Assembly: GCA_009823395.1 (NCBI GenBank)
Contig: CM020518.1
Span: forward strand, 11,088,501 to 11,152,500
DNA: 64,000 nt
Source of the DNA: Thamnaconus septentrionalis
Taxonomy: Eukaryota; Chordata; Actinopteri; Tetraodontiformes; Monacanthidae
Reading direction: 5' to 3'
Below the pieces are notes generated by a model that did not search any database, had not been told where the DNA came from, and saw nothing but the letters and a program-made list of their open reading frames with translations. The position numbers and the translations under genes were made by a program. Below, piece by piece: positions 38,065 to 50,048 of the stretch (its first letter is position 1; each line of letters starts with the position of its first letter).

Positions 38065-38442
38065 AAGTCAGAAGAAAAAAGAAACTTCTCAAATTTTCAA
38101 TCTGTTCAAGCGAATGTTCAGAGAGGGGAAGCGTCCAGGTGTTTGGACAAATCACCTCTCTGTCGCATTCAACACAGACCAATCAAATTTTTCAAAGCTT
38201 CCTATTGGTGCATCATGCCGGCGTTTAACTAAACACGTCGCTAATTCTGACTGGGTTTTTTTTTTCCTAGCGCCGCCTGAGCGGAACTCAGTTTTCCCAG
38301 GACGCCTTGAACGCTTCATCGTGTCCCGTAAGCGTGAAACGAAACAAGTGGCGCGACATTTGAAATGCCATTAGCCGCCGGCTCGCCGGGGCCGCTCCAG
38401 CAGGTTCCTGTTGAGGGACCCCATCGAGCGGGACTCGTCCTT

Positions 38443-38469
38443 CCTCCTCCTCCTCCTCCTCCTCCTCCT
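38443..38469. repeat. (CCT)n pyrimidine tract
   Basis: Nine CCT/CTC units. It is the first tract of the 38.4-39.5 kb purine/pyrimidine cluster. Confidence 0.95.
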
Positions 38470-38667
38470 TCCTCTTCCCGGATCTGATGTTAATACGCCT
38501 CAACTCGGCCGGTTTCCCTGCAAGGCCGCACGGACGGCTGAGCAGGCTTCTGTGCCCGGAAGCTAATGAGGTCCCACCAGAACCGGCGGGGATGAACATA
38601 AAGACATAAGGCGATCGCGTTCAAACCCTCTCTCAGGGTGCGTTCAAGCGCTCCGCTTGCTGCCGCT

Positions 38668-38709
38668 TCTCCTTTTCTTTCTTCTCCTCCTCCTCCTCTT
38701 CCTCCTCCG
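38668..38709. repeat. CTC/CTT pyrimidine tract
   Basis: About 40 nearly pure pyrimidines on the plus strand, with CTCCTCCTCCTCCTC inside. Confidence 0.85.
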
Positions 38710-38938
38710 CAGCTCGTCATCAGCCCGCTTCATTTAGCTCCTTTCGTCACCGCCACGCTCCGTCTCTGTCGCACCGTCCCGCCCAACCTCGGCGGCGGCG
38801 GGGGATTACGCCACATCTGGGTCAAGTTTCTGTCTGCGGATTAATTTTACATGAACCTATTTCCAGAAGCCCTTTCTTTTTTTTTTTCCTTCCCGCCGAA
38901 CACTCCTGCACGCCACGTGCGCACGCTATTTATCAGCG

Positions 38939-38990
38939 GGAGGAGAAGGAGAAGAAGGAGAAGGAGGAGGAGGAGGAGGAGGAGGAGGGG
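38939..38990. repeat. (GGA)n/(GAA)n purine tract
   Basis: 52 bp of pure purine on the plus strand, of opposite strand sense to the tracts just upstream. Confidence 0.95.
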
Positions 38991-39319
38991 AAAAAAAAGA
39001 TGAGATGAGTCACATGCAAACCCGCACACATGCACGTACACGCAATTATGAGGACACCCTGATTGTTTTCTTCTTCTTCTTTTCTTTTTTTTTCCCCACT
39101 ATGCAGACAAGGGAAGAGGGCGAAAGGCATCATGGTTATTATCCTTCCGGCTGTAATAATCCGCTGAAAAGTGGGAAGCGCATGATTTGGGAGCGGAGAT
39201 AATTAAATCCCGGGCCTGTGAGAGGACTAATGATGAGATTCTCTCGGCAGTCTGCTCCTCCTTATTGTCTCCGTCGGAGTTTCGGCTGCGGCTCGCGTAT
39301 GATTCCTGATTTTTCTCCA

Positions 39320-39376
39320 TCTTCTTCCTCGTCTTCTTCTTCTTCTTCTTCTTCTTCTTCTTCTTCTTCTTCTTCC
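39320..39376. repeat. (TTC)n pyrimidine tract
   Basis: About 14 uninterrupted TTC units after an imperfect lead. It is the longest triplet array in the window and produces a serine run in a plus-strand frame. Confidence 0.95.
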
Positions 39377-39488
39377 TTTCTTCTTTCAAGCTCAGCACTC
39401 GAGAGGTTGCGCGCGCGCTCGCGGGGGAGTCAAAGAGGCGACGTATCCCGATGTGAACCTGACGCGCCCTCTCCCTCGGAGCCCGGCA

Positions 39489-39540
39489 GAGGAGGAGGAG
39501 GAGGACGAGGAGGAGGAGGAGGGGGAGGAAGAGGAGGAGG
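39489..39540. repeat. (GGA)n purine tract
   Basis: 52 bp of almost pure purine, 113 bp after the TTC tract and opposite to it in strand sense. Confidence 0.95.
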
Positions 39541-39883
39541 CTGGAATTAGCCCTTCACATCCTGTTACGTGAGCGTCTGCCGCGTTTGACAGATTTCGCG
39601 TGTGTGGCTGCGGAGGGACGATGCAAAATTTAGCGCCCAGATGTCTGCGGGTGGGGCCGCGGGACGTGAGTCTGCAAAAAAAAAAGAAAGAAAAGAAAGC
39701 CACCAGGTTTGTTCGGGCCTCCACTCTCGTTTGTTCTCACATACAGATGAGACGGGCGAGGAGCCTCCCACCCAGTTCGCGCAAGATCAACATCTAACGA
39801 GCGAAGCCCCTTTTTTTCCAGCAATGAAGGTTTTTTCTACTTTTTTCCTTCGTCTGCTCAAGGTTTTTCCCACCGCACGGGCT

Positions 39884-39912
39884 TTTATTTATTTATTTAT
39901 TTACTTATTTTC
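39884..39912. repeat. (TTTA)n microsatellite
   Basis: Five TTTA units and one variant. Confidence 0.9.
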
Positions 39913-42900
39913 TTTAAAAAATGAAAGCCTCATGAATTATGTAACTCATGGAAAGATGAATACACTATTTCGTTTCCTTTAAACTATTTTTTTTCTCGCT
40001 GCGGGGGAGGGGCCTGATTAAATCAAACGCCGCATGTCCTCCGCGGCGCCGCCGACTCTTCCTTCCGGGAGGAAGATCCAGCGGCTTTTTTTTTTTTTCC
40101 TCCCCGCAGGCTGCTCCAGATCGGTTGTTATTTTATTTTATTTTATTTTTTGGGGCGTGGAGGGGGGGGTTTGGGTTTCTCCTCACTTTGCTTCCTGCCA
40201 CTGGGAATGCCTCGTCCCTCTATGTGTGTGTGTGTGCTTCTTTGTGCCTGACTTTGAGCTATCTTTATCTGGTTTCTCAGGGCTATTGATCTACGGCCCT
40301 CCAGAGGTGGATGGAGGCATGGCGGCGCGGCGAGCGCGGGCCTGATCGATGGTCGCAGTATTACGTGATTCCGGGGGAAATTGTTTGTGGAAGCGACTCC
40401 CGCTTCTCCCGCTTCCCCCTACTTTTCCGGCCATCAGAGCACATAACTCCCCCGCAGAGGGACGGCCGAGCTGTTTCCAGGCGTGGGGGGCGGGGCTTCC
40501 GCTTTTCCCCGGGTGGGCGTGGCTTCCTCCAGCTTCCTGGTCTTCAGCGTGCAAAGCCCGGTTGGCGTGTTGTTAAGAGTGCTTGTCAACACCAGTGTGT
40601 GACAAGTCCAGACACAATGACACACACAGGAATTCAATAAAGAGACATTGTATTAGGAATTGTATGCATCACCCTGCATATTTCCATTACAAACAAGGCT
40701 GTTAGCATTCAGTTGGCATTAATTCAATACAGCAAAATCAAATGGCTCTTTGGTCCAATGCGGCTTCCTCTTTACGGGCTGATTAACTTGACCTTGTGTT
40801 GACCTGCGAAAATGTTGCACCGGCAGAATATAATTGAACTTTTTTTTTTCCTGCGATAACACAGCAAAGAGAGGAAAAAGCAAACTATTGAACCCAGCTC
40901 GATAAGTTTCTTTTTGGTGTTGTAAGCCTTAAAAGCCAGTCTGGAAACAGACATTGGGGAAACAAAACAGTGACATTTGTGACATCAACACAAACACACA
41001 CACACACACGCGCGCAGCTTTTGTCATCCGTCAACCTCCCCTCTCTGCGAGAACGATTGTCTGCCGCTGACTGGACTCGAAGCTGGAGTCCGGCGAAGCT
41101 TTCGTTTTGTCGCTGGCGCTTTGCACAGTGAATGTCACGGCATTTACATCTCGTCCTCGGACTTCAGATGGCGGCGGGCGGCGGACGCTCCGATATTGTC
41201 CGACAGCGGGACCAAAAAAACGGACGCCGGGCACAATTACACACCGGAGGGACGCGAGCCCTAAATCTACCAGTGATGAGACTCCGTCCTGTGCAAATGC
41301 AAACACAGGAGGAAAATGATTTATGCGAGTAGATTATTTTTAACGTGTCGTCCATCATCCAATGTATCATCCATCGGGCTGAGGCATTTTTTGAGCGGTG
41401 GGTCCTCCCAGTGTGGCGTGTGAATGATTTTCCTACAGCGAACCTTCCAGCTGTCTTCTCGTAAAGACTTGTTTCCTGATGCGCAGATGGTCAGAACCGA
41501 TTGCGGAGTTTGTCTCAGTCACTTTTAATCCCCGGCAAATCGGCGGCGCCACGTTTCAAATCATCAAACTTTGAACCGACCTCATGTTCTGAATATTCAA
41601 AACCCGCCTCGCGGAGGTTCCCTGGGCGCCCTCGAACAGCGGTAATCCGTACAAATTAGGCACAAAATGATCATTTTAATCACGATGATTAAAGGATCCG
41701 CAAGTTTTAGTTCGCAAATGTTTTGATGCCACTTCAAGGTAAATGAAACATGATATGGGGACTGCGATGGTAATTACCTCCATATAAAACACTGGCCTTT
41801 CCACAAAACCTTGGCACTGCTAATCCTCTGAAAACCCCTGACGGGTTGACAAGGCTACGCTCATCATTAAAATGGTGAAGATCGTGACTTTTGTTTCCCC
41901 CTGCCTAGAATTCACCTGCCTTGTTTAAATGGGGGGATCGATAGGAAAATATTGTTTTTGGAGGAGATGAAAAGGCCAACTGAGATTTCGAGCCCTCGCA
42001 CGTTGGCAGGTCGGTTGACGCGGCGGAGTGATGAGGTTCGCCATCAGCGGTTTCAAACATTCAGTGAGAAACTCGGTTGCCCTCGCATAGAGAGATACAG
42101 ACGAGGGGCTGTGCTGGTTTAATCAGCTCCGTCGGTGTCATTAGCATGTAGCGGACAGGTGCGGATAACGGCGGCGGCCCCATAAGAGTGCGATACTGCA
42201 TATTATGAGAAAAAGGGTCTCGTCCTTTTTATCCTTCGTATATAAATATATATGCATATGTACACACTTCACCTTAACCAGACGTATAGAAAACGAAAGA
42301 GGGATTAATTTGTTGCAGGAATTGGAAGGCGGCCAGATAATGTTCTGAAGAGAGAGCGCCGACGCCCGGGTCAGACGGAGCAGGTGTAGCAAGACGAGAC
42401 AGACAGGAAGTGGATGTGGCTGAGGAAAAAAAAAGTCGGAACGGAGGAGTTGGGGGGAGGGGGTGGGGGTTGGGCAGGTGAGACGAGAGGTAGCCGCGCG
42501 GCATTGATCCGTCCCAGGCTGCCCGGGATGCGATCAGCCGTGGCCGTGGTCCTTCTCCACCTCGCCGCCTCCGACAAACATTCAGGCGGCGGAAATTTTT
42601 CCCCGCGAGTGTCGCCTCCTGCCTCCGCAGGTGTGAAAGTTAGACGGGCCGAAGTGCGCCACAGGTACCTCGCGCTCCTTCGTCTGAAACCAACGTCGTA
42701 TATGTCTTTCCGCCCTGATAGTCCAACTCTTTTGTTGTTTTTCCCTCCACGGTGGACAGCGCTTTTCTTAGCGCGTCGTTTTTAGCTTGTGTGCGCGCAC
42801 GCTCCCGCCAGTAGGGGGCTGTATGTGCAGAAAGAGTGACGGACGTTTTGTACGAATTAGACCTCTGATGCTCTGCAGGGATTTCCAACAGATTCCTGGT

Positions 42901-43429
42901 CGTGAGGAGTGATGTTCGCCGACACCTTCGCGACGACAAAGACGACGAAGCGCAATCAAATTAGCGTTAGCAGCTTTGCACAGCCAAAAATGCGTTGTTC
43001 GGCTTGACCACCTCGATCATTTTGGGACTTTGGGACTTTGGGGAACAAAAATCTTCACTGGGATCTTCTCTTTTCTTCCCCGGCAGCAGAAAACACACTT
43101 TGACTGTAGTAATTGACCTTTCGGCGCGTCCCAGCCGGCGATGAACGCTTCCGTCTCGGCTTTGCACCTTTGTGCCGTGCGCAGTTGTAAACACATTACC
43201 AGAGATTTTACCCCGGGAGCCGGCTCCTGTGCCAGCGCCTCGCTCTGCGAGCGAATGGGAGCGCCGCACGCTCTTTAATTGCGCGCCCTGCACCGGCTGT
43301 AATTTCCTTAAAATGGGATAAACGATAACAAACGCCTTCGCTCGGCGGATTTATAGCGGGCAATGCATTTTTGGACGCGCTGGGGGGGGGTAAAAAAAGC
43401 CAAATTTGAAATGAACAGCAGCGGTTCTC
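39913..43429. other. Non-coding stretch
   Basis: It holds a (TTTTA)-type run near 40130-40149, a GC box at 40487, a short CA/CG run at 40993-41014, a G-run cluster at 42451-42478 and the CTCF-like site. No gene recognised. Confidence 0.55.
42808..42819 (+). promoter_or_regulatory. CTCF-like site
   Basis: CCAGTAGGGGGC matches the vertebrate CTCF core CCASYAGRKGGC at all 12 positions. If bound, it could be an insulator or loop anchor within this gene-poor domain. Binding is inferred from the motif only. Confidence 0.5.
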
Positions 43430-43655
43430 CCGCCTCGAGCCGCCCTCGCCATCCTACGCCGTCTTAATTATCATCTCTGTCATGTCCGCCGCTCTGCGAA
43501 TTAAAACACGGCAGAAACGCTGTATTCCGATAAGTAATTAAAGCTGACTCATTCATCAGCCGCATAAACAAGCAGGTATTTCCGGCCCGGAAATTTGTCA
43601 TAATTACAGTAAACGAATGCGGCTGCAGCAGGTTGATAATTAATCAGCGGTGGCC
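43430..43655. promoter_or_regulatory. Candidate conserved regulatory block
   Basis: At least five TAAT-type cores (CTTAATTATC, GAATTAAAAC, GTAATTAAAG, CATAATTACAG, GATAATTAATC) are spread over 200 bp, with CTGCAGCAGG and TGACTCA (AP-1 core) between them. This is the densest such cluster I saw. Confidence 0.4.
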
Positions 43656-44575
43656 AGACGAAGCTTCCCCCCACCCCCAACTGAAGGGCTGGTGCGTGCG
43701 CCGATAACAGAGTTACAGCCTGGATATTATTGCACGAGTGAGTGATTTGAGGGTGATTTTTATTTTTCGGTATTTTTTCTCCTCACACTGAGGGACTTTT
43801 GGGGTCCAGTGTTGAGACGCACGGTGGCGGCGCTCCGCCCGCTGAAAGGAGGTTTTTTCATAGTAGAATGTTGCGTGTTCGACCGCTCCCCTCCCCCGAC
43901 AACACACACTGGATTTACAACCTATTACGGCTTTTGCTTTGATCAGCTTTTTTTTTTTTTTAACCAATCAAAATTAAGGTGGGGGCAGGGTGGGCATTGC
44001 ATACACATGCAGAGAAAGACACACACACCCACACCACACACACACACACACATCCATTTTCCGAGCCCAGGATTTATGTTAATCACATTCCTTGCTTGGA
44101 TCATAATGGCTTCCCTTGACTTTCAAATCCGCTGTAGATTTATGGATAACAGCCCCCCTCTTAACCTCCTAACATCAGGTCCTCCAGCAGGAGAGGGGGC
44201 TCCGAGGCCGGCTCGGGATGGCGGGTGCTGGGCTTTGGAGGTGGGGTGGGTGGTGGGGGGCGGGTGGGTTGTAGTTGCTGGAGAGAAGAAGAGAGACGCA
44301 CGGCGGGATCATTACGCTGCCCGTGGCGCTCTCTAAATCGATCAGAGGACGCCGATAATAACCTCTCAGAAACGCGCCGCCGGCAGCAAACAGCGTGGTG
44401 GTGGTGGTGGTCTTGGGGAGGGTAGAGTACCTGCGCCTGACAATGGCCGCCCTAAATTATGTTGTGGCAGCCACGAGATAAGACGGCGGGACTCTTCGGG
44501 AGCGGCCGTCGCAGTGTTTGTGAGAGGGGGATAAAAAGGGTCAAATGTTAGAAACTGTGGTTGTCAGACTTCGTC

Positions 44576-44602
44576 CTTGTCCTAGTTAGCCACTAGGGCA
44601 AG
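44576..44602. repeat. Hairpin, 11-bp arms (10 of 11 paired)
   Basis: CTTGTCCTAGT, 5-nt loop TAGCC, ACTAGGGCAAG. It lies 28 bp upstream of a second hairpin at 44631-44671. Confidence 0.7.
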
Positions 44603-44630
44603 CATCAAAAGAAGCTAGCACTGTGACGCT

Positions 44631-44671
44631 CCAACCAGTCTCCACTAGTAAACTAGTGAAGACCAGTTAGG
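44631..44671. repeat. Imperfect 19-20-bp hairpin, 2-nt loop
   Basis: CCAACCAGTCTCCACTAGT, AA, ACTAGTGAAGACCAGTTAGG. The inner 7 bp (CACTAGT/ACTAGTG) are perfect; the outer part has three mismatches and one bulge. It is the second of two adjacent hairpins. Confidence 0.7.
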
Positions 44672-45189
44672 CCCCACAAGTAAATGAAAGTGCAACTGGT
44701 TGGCAGTTTAGACCTTCAGTTCACCCTCAGCAGTTCTACTGACTTGTTTACCATGAAGCCCTTTTTTGGGAGCCATTTTGGCTCCTCCTGTAGCAACAAA
44801 CGACTTAACTAGGTGGTTGACACGTTAACATTAAGTCAGCTAACGCTAATTAGGAGAGAGTTGCAGGACAAAGCAGGACCAATAAAGTCTAACAAACGCC
44901 CAAACGGATTCCCACAGCTGAGTCTTTGCGGTCTTTGACCCAAAAAGAGTAATTCCGATACACTCTGTGTGCACAACGGCGCCTGATTTATACCTTCATT
45001 ACGGAAGGCATCCCTAATCTGCCTCCTTCTTCGTTACCCCTCCCCCGCCCTCAATCAAAAAGCGGGTGTCTCAGCTCGTCAGGGATGTTTACAGATGGCG
45101 TCAAAGCAGGGGAAGAGGGCAGGATGGATGACGACAGGGATGCAAGACACGGGAACAAAGAGGATTTTTGAACTGAGCACAAACGCATC

Positions 45190-45236
45190 AAAGAGCAAAA
45201 CAAAAACAAAAAAAAAAAAAAAAAGAAAAGGAAAAA
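45190..45236. repeat. A-rich tract
   Basis: ACAAAAACA followed by an A run of about 18 and AAAAGG units. Confidence 0.85.
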
Positions 45237-45499
45237 AGCCAGGTTCGCGGAAGAACAAAGGCGGTGGAGGTTAGAGGGTAGAATATAATACTTTATACGC
45301 GGGATAATACTTTGGAAAAATGAATTTTAATCCCTCGAAGCAAAAAATAAACAACAACAACAACCCAAAACAAAACAGACAACATCGGAGTTTAATAGTA
45401 TAAGCATGTGAAAGAGTGCTGCGAGAAAATCCTCGATGCTTCGGGAGCGTTCCAGGAAGGACCGTCGGCTTTCCCGTTTACGGGGAACTAATGGTCAAA

Positions 45500-46450
45500 T
45501 GCGCTCCGACTAATGGACACTGCCGACACGGAAGACTTTGAAGAGGGCTGCTGGCGGGGGAGCGACGCCCGGCCGTCCTTCCTCCTTTTGTTTTTTCCTT
45601 CTCTTTATTTCATCAGCGCCTCCCCCCGAACCTCTTTTGAGGGAAAGGCAGGAGCCGCCTGGCAGGCCTTCAGCGCCAGCGGAGAAATGCGGCGTGCGCG
45701 GGCGCCGCTTTTCGATTTTCCTACGCCACGGTGGGAAGCTAGGATATAAATATCTCAGCGTTGGAGAGAAAGGGAAGCGCGAGCGTCGTGAGGCTTCGTG
45801 CGGCAGGCGGGCGGCCCGGGCCGGGCCGGAGCGCACGTACGCACGCACGCCGCGGCGCACGTGAGAGAGGGAGAGAACAAAGGCAGAGAAATAAGGCTGC
45901 GAGATCTGGGAATGATGCTCTCACGCACCCCCCCCCTCTCTCTATCTCTCTCTGTCTCTCTGTCTCTCCGCTCTCCGTCTTCCCAGCGTGCCGTCAAAAC
46001 AGGCAATTTTCCAATCAGAGCAGTTTGCCGTGTGATTAAACGTGAGCTATGATTAAGACGGCGCAGAGAAAATGATGCCATCTCGCTCAGCGTGCGCAGG
46101 CGCGCGCTTGTTTTCATCAATGCCTCCTGCTCGCCGGGACGGTAATTCTGGAGGGGGGGGATCAATAACCAATTGTAGCTTTGTGCGCGCGTGTGTGTGT
46201 GCGCGCGCGTGCGTGTTTGAGCGAGCGGCGAGTGTGTGTGTTAAGAAGTGGTCAGGGTCACGGCTGAGTGCCGCAGTAATTCACCCTCACTGTCGTCTGG
46301 CCGCTCATGAATCCTGCGGCTGCTTGAAAATTCCATCAAATCTGAATGCTTCGCGGTGACACAACCTAACGATCGTGTTGGGGGGGGCTGGTGGGGTTGG
46401 GGCGGGCGGGCGGGGGCGGTCCCACGGGAAACCAATCAGGCGGTCGTGAC
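45500..46450. other. CpG-rich stretch
   Basis: CpG-dense sequence, especially 45800-45865 and 46085-46220, with a CT-rich run near 45935-45968, a GT/GC run near 46180-46215 and a G-run cluster at 46379-46420. A TATAAATA motif lies at 45745-45752, but no transcription start or coding exon can be supported. It could be a CpG island or simply GC-rich repeat DNA. Confidence 0.35.
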
Positions 46451-49400
46451 CATCAAGATGAAGTTACACGTAATCCGGGAATTTTCATGCAAATGTGCTC
46501 TTTTAGGACACGACTTTGCTTGTATTTGCTATGCTAACATTTTGGACGGGCACAGACGTTTTCAAAATGCCAAACAAAAAACAGCCAGCTTTCACGTGAA
46601 AAGGAAGTTAAAGAGTCGGGAGGCTCGAGGGCGAGCTGCTCTGCAAAAACCAACCAAGAAGACCCCGATGGATTAAGCCCCTGCAACATGATTAGCGCTG
46701 TTGCCGCTACGTTAGCAATGACATAAATTTGAGACGTAGCATCAAACTATCATGACTTCACCCTCTAGGCGTAGCAAGCAGGGAAGCTAGCAACTCCTAC
46801 ATTTTTTAACAGTATTCCCTTGAATACACTTTTTGTTTTGTTTTTAAAAAGAGTAAACAATAATATTATTTCTAAATAACACCAGAAAATTCAACCATCT
46901 GAATTATTTATTAGCTAACGATCAGCTGGATGGCACGAAACGCTCCTGCACTCTGGATAAAAGAGACATTTTGTGCTCCTTAATTTTGAATGAGGGCTAA
47001 GTACTGTCTGTTCCCCGTTTGTTCCCGCCGATGGTCCCTCTTCAGCGCATACACGATTCGGAGGCGCCTTTCAAAGGCGCACGCAGAGATGCGGAGCTGG
47101 TGATGACGAGGGGGTCCAGACTGCGCCTCGCATCTCCTCCAAACATGAGTCATCTTGTTGACCGGCAGGTGGTCCGCCACCATGGCGGGGTCTGCCGACA
47201 GCTAATGAACGCTGACAGACTGGCACCTCCAGATGGAGCCGACGTCTGACGGCCTTTGCTTGATTTGCTTTTCCTCTCATCCGCCCAGCGTCTTCTGAGC
47301 CGCGCTAGGAAGACGGCCGGCGTGGCGGCGTCAAAAGTGTTTTTCCTTATTTTTGTTGGTGTGTTTGTGCCGGGAGTATCAACGATTTCTTTGAATGCTA
47401 ACATCAAAGCTACATTTCTCTCTCTTTCCGCCTCTCAGATGTCAACAATAATGAGTTGTTGCAAAGTTGCAAAGTGACGCATAATAAACATGGCAGACGA
47501 CGTGCTGGCAGAACTCTTTAGCATTCAGCAAAGGCGCGGTAATGTTAGCGTGCTACCATAATCACCTTCCTGAGGCAATTAGCCACCATGGCTTATTAGC
47601 TCGGTGTGGGGGGTTGTGTCTTTTAGGGTCAAGAAGCAGCGCTACTTAGTAATCCTTTCAGTTTGCACCACCGACAAGCATCACTGAGAGTACACAAATT
47701 TAGAGACTAGAAGAACCAGATGAAAAGGCGAGCCTGCCTACGCACCTGCATATCATGAGTCGGGCCCCTCGCCACTGCTTTACCAGTGCGGAACATTTAC
47801 AAAGAAGAATGGGCAGCGGGAATGAACAGTTTGGGGCAATCCTGTAGCCACTAACTGGCCTCAACTCCTTCATACATCCCGCATTTCCCCCTCTATCTCA
47901 GCCCCCCTCCTCTCTCTTATTTCTGCCACCATACCAAACAAAATGAATCAGTGTTTCCATTCCCCCCTCCAGTGGTGCAGCAGCGCTCCACTTCCTCCCC
48001 GGGGACCACATATTAAACCTCCCCTCACAATCGATCTCACGTAAACACATTACGTTTCCCGCTCGAGCCCAAAATGCGATCCTGATCCCGCCGTAATGAC
48101 GCGTAGTGCCGAGGTAAAGCCAACGAAACGGCCATCGCTAACTGTCCAAAGTGGTTTTTTTTTTTTTTGTTTTTCTTTTAGCCATCTGGGCCTCAGCTGT
48201 TTAGTCGTTAGCTGTATTTCGCAAAGCAGAACCTGGGAAAGGTGCAGCTCGTGCCAGTCGGAGTTTTTGTGCATCTTATTATTTCCCTCACATCTAAGGC
48301 GATATAATACGGAAGGTGCTTCTTTTAATTACCGAGTGCGGGGCTCCAAAGGTTAGCCAGGAAGACGACCTCCCTCCTCGACGCCAGCTGGAACCTTGGA
48401 GTCAGATCAAACGCTTGCCGCCGTGCAGCGGAGGAGGACACGGCCTTGGCTCGCCATCGCTAATCCCTCCCCAAATACATACAAACATGTCGGACGGGGC
48501 TCGTGCGCGCGTGGCGGTTTTGCACACGCAGATTCATCCGAATCTGGCCGTTTTGACAGCTCGCCGAGCGGCCCTGAACTCTCCGCGAAAATGTGAAAAA
48601 CATTTGCTTTCATCGGCGGGCAGTCGAGCCGCCCCTCCGAGCGTGAAGGAGTTTGTCGCCGTACTTTCGCAAACATGCTGTCGGGGAGGTTCGGTGAGCC
48701 GAGGGTGGGCCGCCGCCTTGTTTCCACAGTCTGCCGCGCCTGATCTCCAAACAAGGCAGCAGGCGTTGGCTGTTGGTCTCGAGGATGAAGGTCTTTGCAA
48801 CTTCGGACGCTTTTGATTCGAGGAAAAACAATCGCTAATCCCGCTGCAGATGACACCCGTCGATTTGAGACTTCGGGGGAGGAGGGGGCTTGGGGGTTCA
48901 ACTGCCAGATGATCACAGCAAGCCGGGTTCAGCGACACATTTGTTGGAAGACTCGAAACTCAGATTCAGGGTCTCAGAAGCCAGAAGAGTCTGCAGCTTC
49001 GAAAAAGAAAAAGAAAAGAAAAACACGAAAAGCATGACCGACAATTTGGATAGCCTGCCCATTCCAAATATTTTCAATGAGCTCTTTGCAAGATGGATGC
49101 GCGAGATACATCCAAAGGACTTCTGACACACTCAGTATGTATAAATGCACTTTAGATAACCGTGAGTATTCCTTCACTTCGATTATGATTGAACGGGAGA
49201 AGCCTATAGTCCAAGTTACTTGCGCTGTACTCTTGCTTCAGCTAGTGGCTTTGGCTTCTACGAAATAGAATGGACAGTGCTACCTGTTTACAGTGGTGGC
49301 TGAAGAAAGACGTCGACGCCGAGTCATACAGTCGAGCGCAACAGCAAGCTTGAGCAACTTCTGGCCTGCTGCCTCCTGGTGGACGGGGGTATAATGTCCC

Positions 49401-49630
49401 TCAATATTCCCATGGTTAGCAGATCGGAGGCATTTACAGATCATTTTAGTGCCAGTTTTCTCCTGTGCACACCAGTGTTAGTTGTCTGCGTTTCACACGA
49501 ACAATCTTGACCGTTATGATAACTCTGATTTCACTGCTTTCTAACTGGAGTGAAGCGTTGACATGCACATTAAACGATTGTGATGCAGCCATTGATGTGT
49601 GTGATTCCATTTTTGCACTATCACTAATGC

Positions 49631-49672
49631 ATGCTAAATTGTAATGCTAAGCTAAATGCTAAGCTAATGCTG
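49631..49672. repeat. Degenerate (ATGCTAA)n low-complexity repeat
   Basis: ATGCTAA recurs four times with spacers. Similar GCTAGC/GCTAA text also occurs at 7463-7500 and 20780-20810. Confidence 0.75.
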
Positions 49673-50020
49673 ATACAGGCGTCAGTGAAGTATGCGTGAT
49701 TAGCTTCCTATTGATATGTGAAAGTGCATACTTGTATTGCTGTGGTGATTTGTTTGATTATTTTCTGTTTGTGTTTGTGTTGGTTTCCAGTTCTCATGTT
49801 TGGAACGTCTGTAATTAAAACTCATGATCAGTATGAAAGGACTGTTGGTCTGTTATTATTCACTTTTAAATTGTGAGAGGCGCAACTCCGATTATCCAAA
49901 GTGCATTTGGACGCGCTGACTTTCTCTCCGTGCCTGCTTCTAATCCTGCTCCCTCGTTCTGACATGACTGAGCACTTTTTATATTCCATTTTCTAGTAAA
50001 CACAAGACAAAAGAGACAAA

Positions 50021-50048
50021 CGCCGCCGCCACCGCCGCCACCGCCGCC
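50021..50048. repeat. (CCG)n/(CCA)n triplet repeat
   Basis: CGCCGCCGCCACC-type units. It reads as a glycine run on the minus strand. Confidence 0.9.

Noticed and set aside
39218..39550. 110-codon frame with serine and glycine runs
   Set aside because: Produced by the TTC and GGA tracts.
45745..45752. TATA box TATAAATA of a promoter
   Set aside because: No start-site context, first exon or downstream gene could be supported; AT-rich octamers of this kind occur by chance.
48316..48938. Overlapping 166-, 169- and 134-codon frames on both strands
   Set aside because: Three simultaneously open phases indicate stop-poor GC-rich DNA. None has recognisable protein character.
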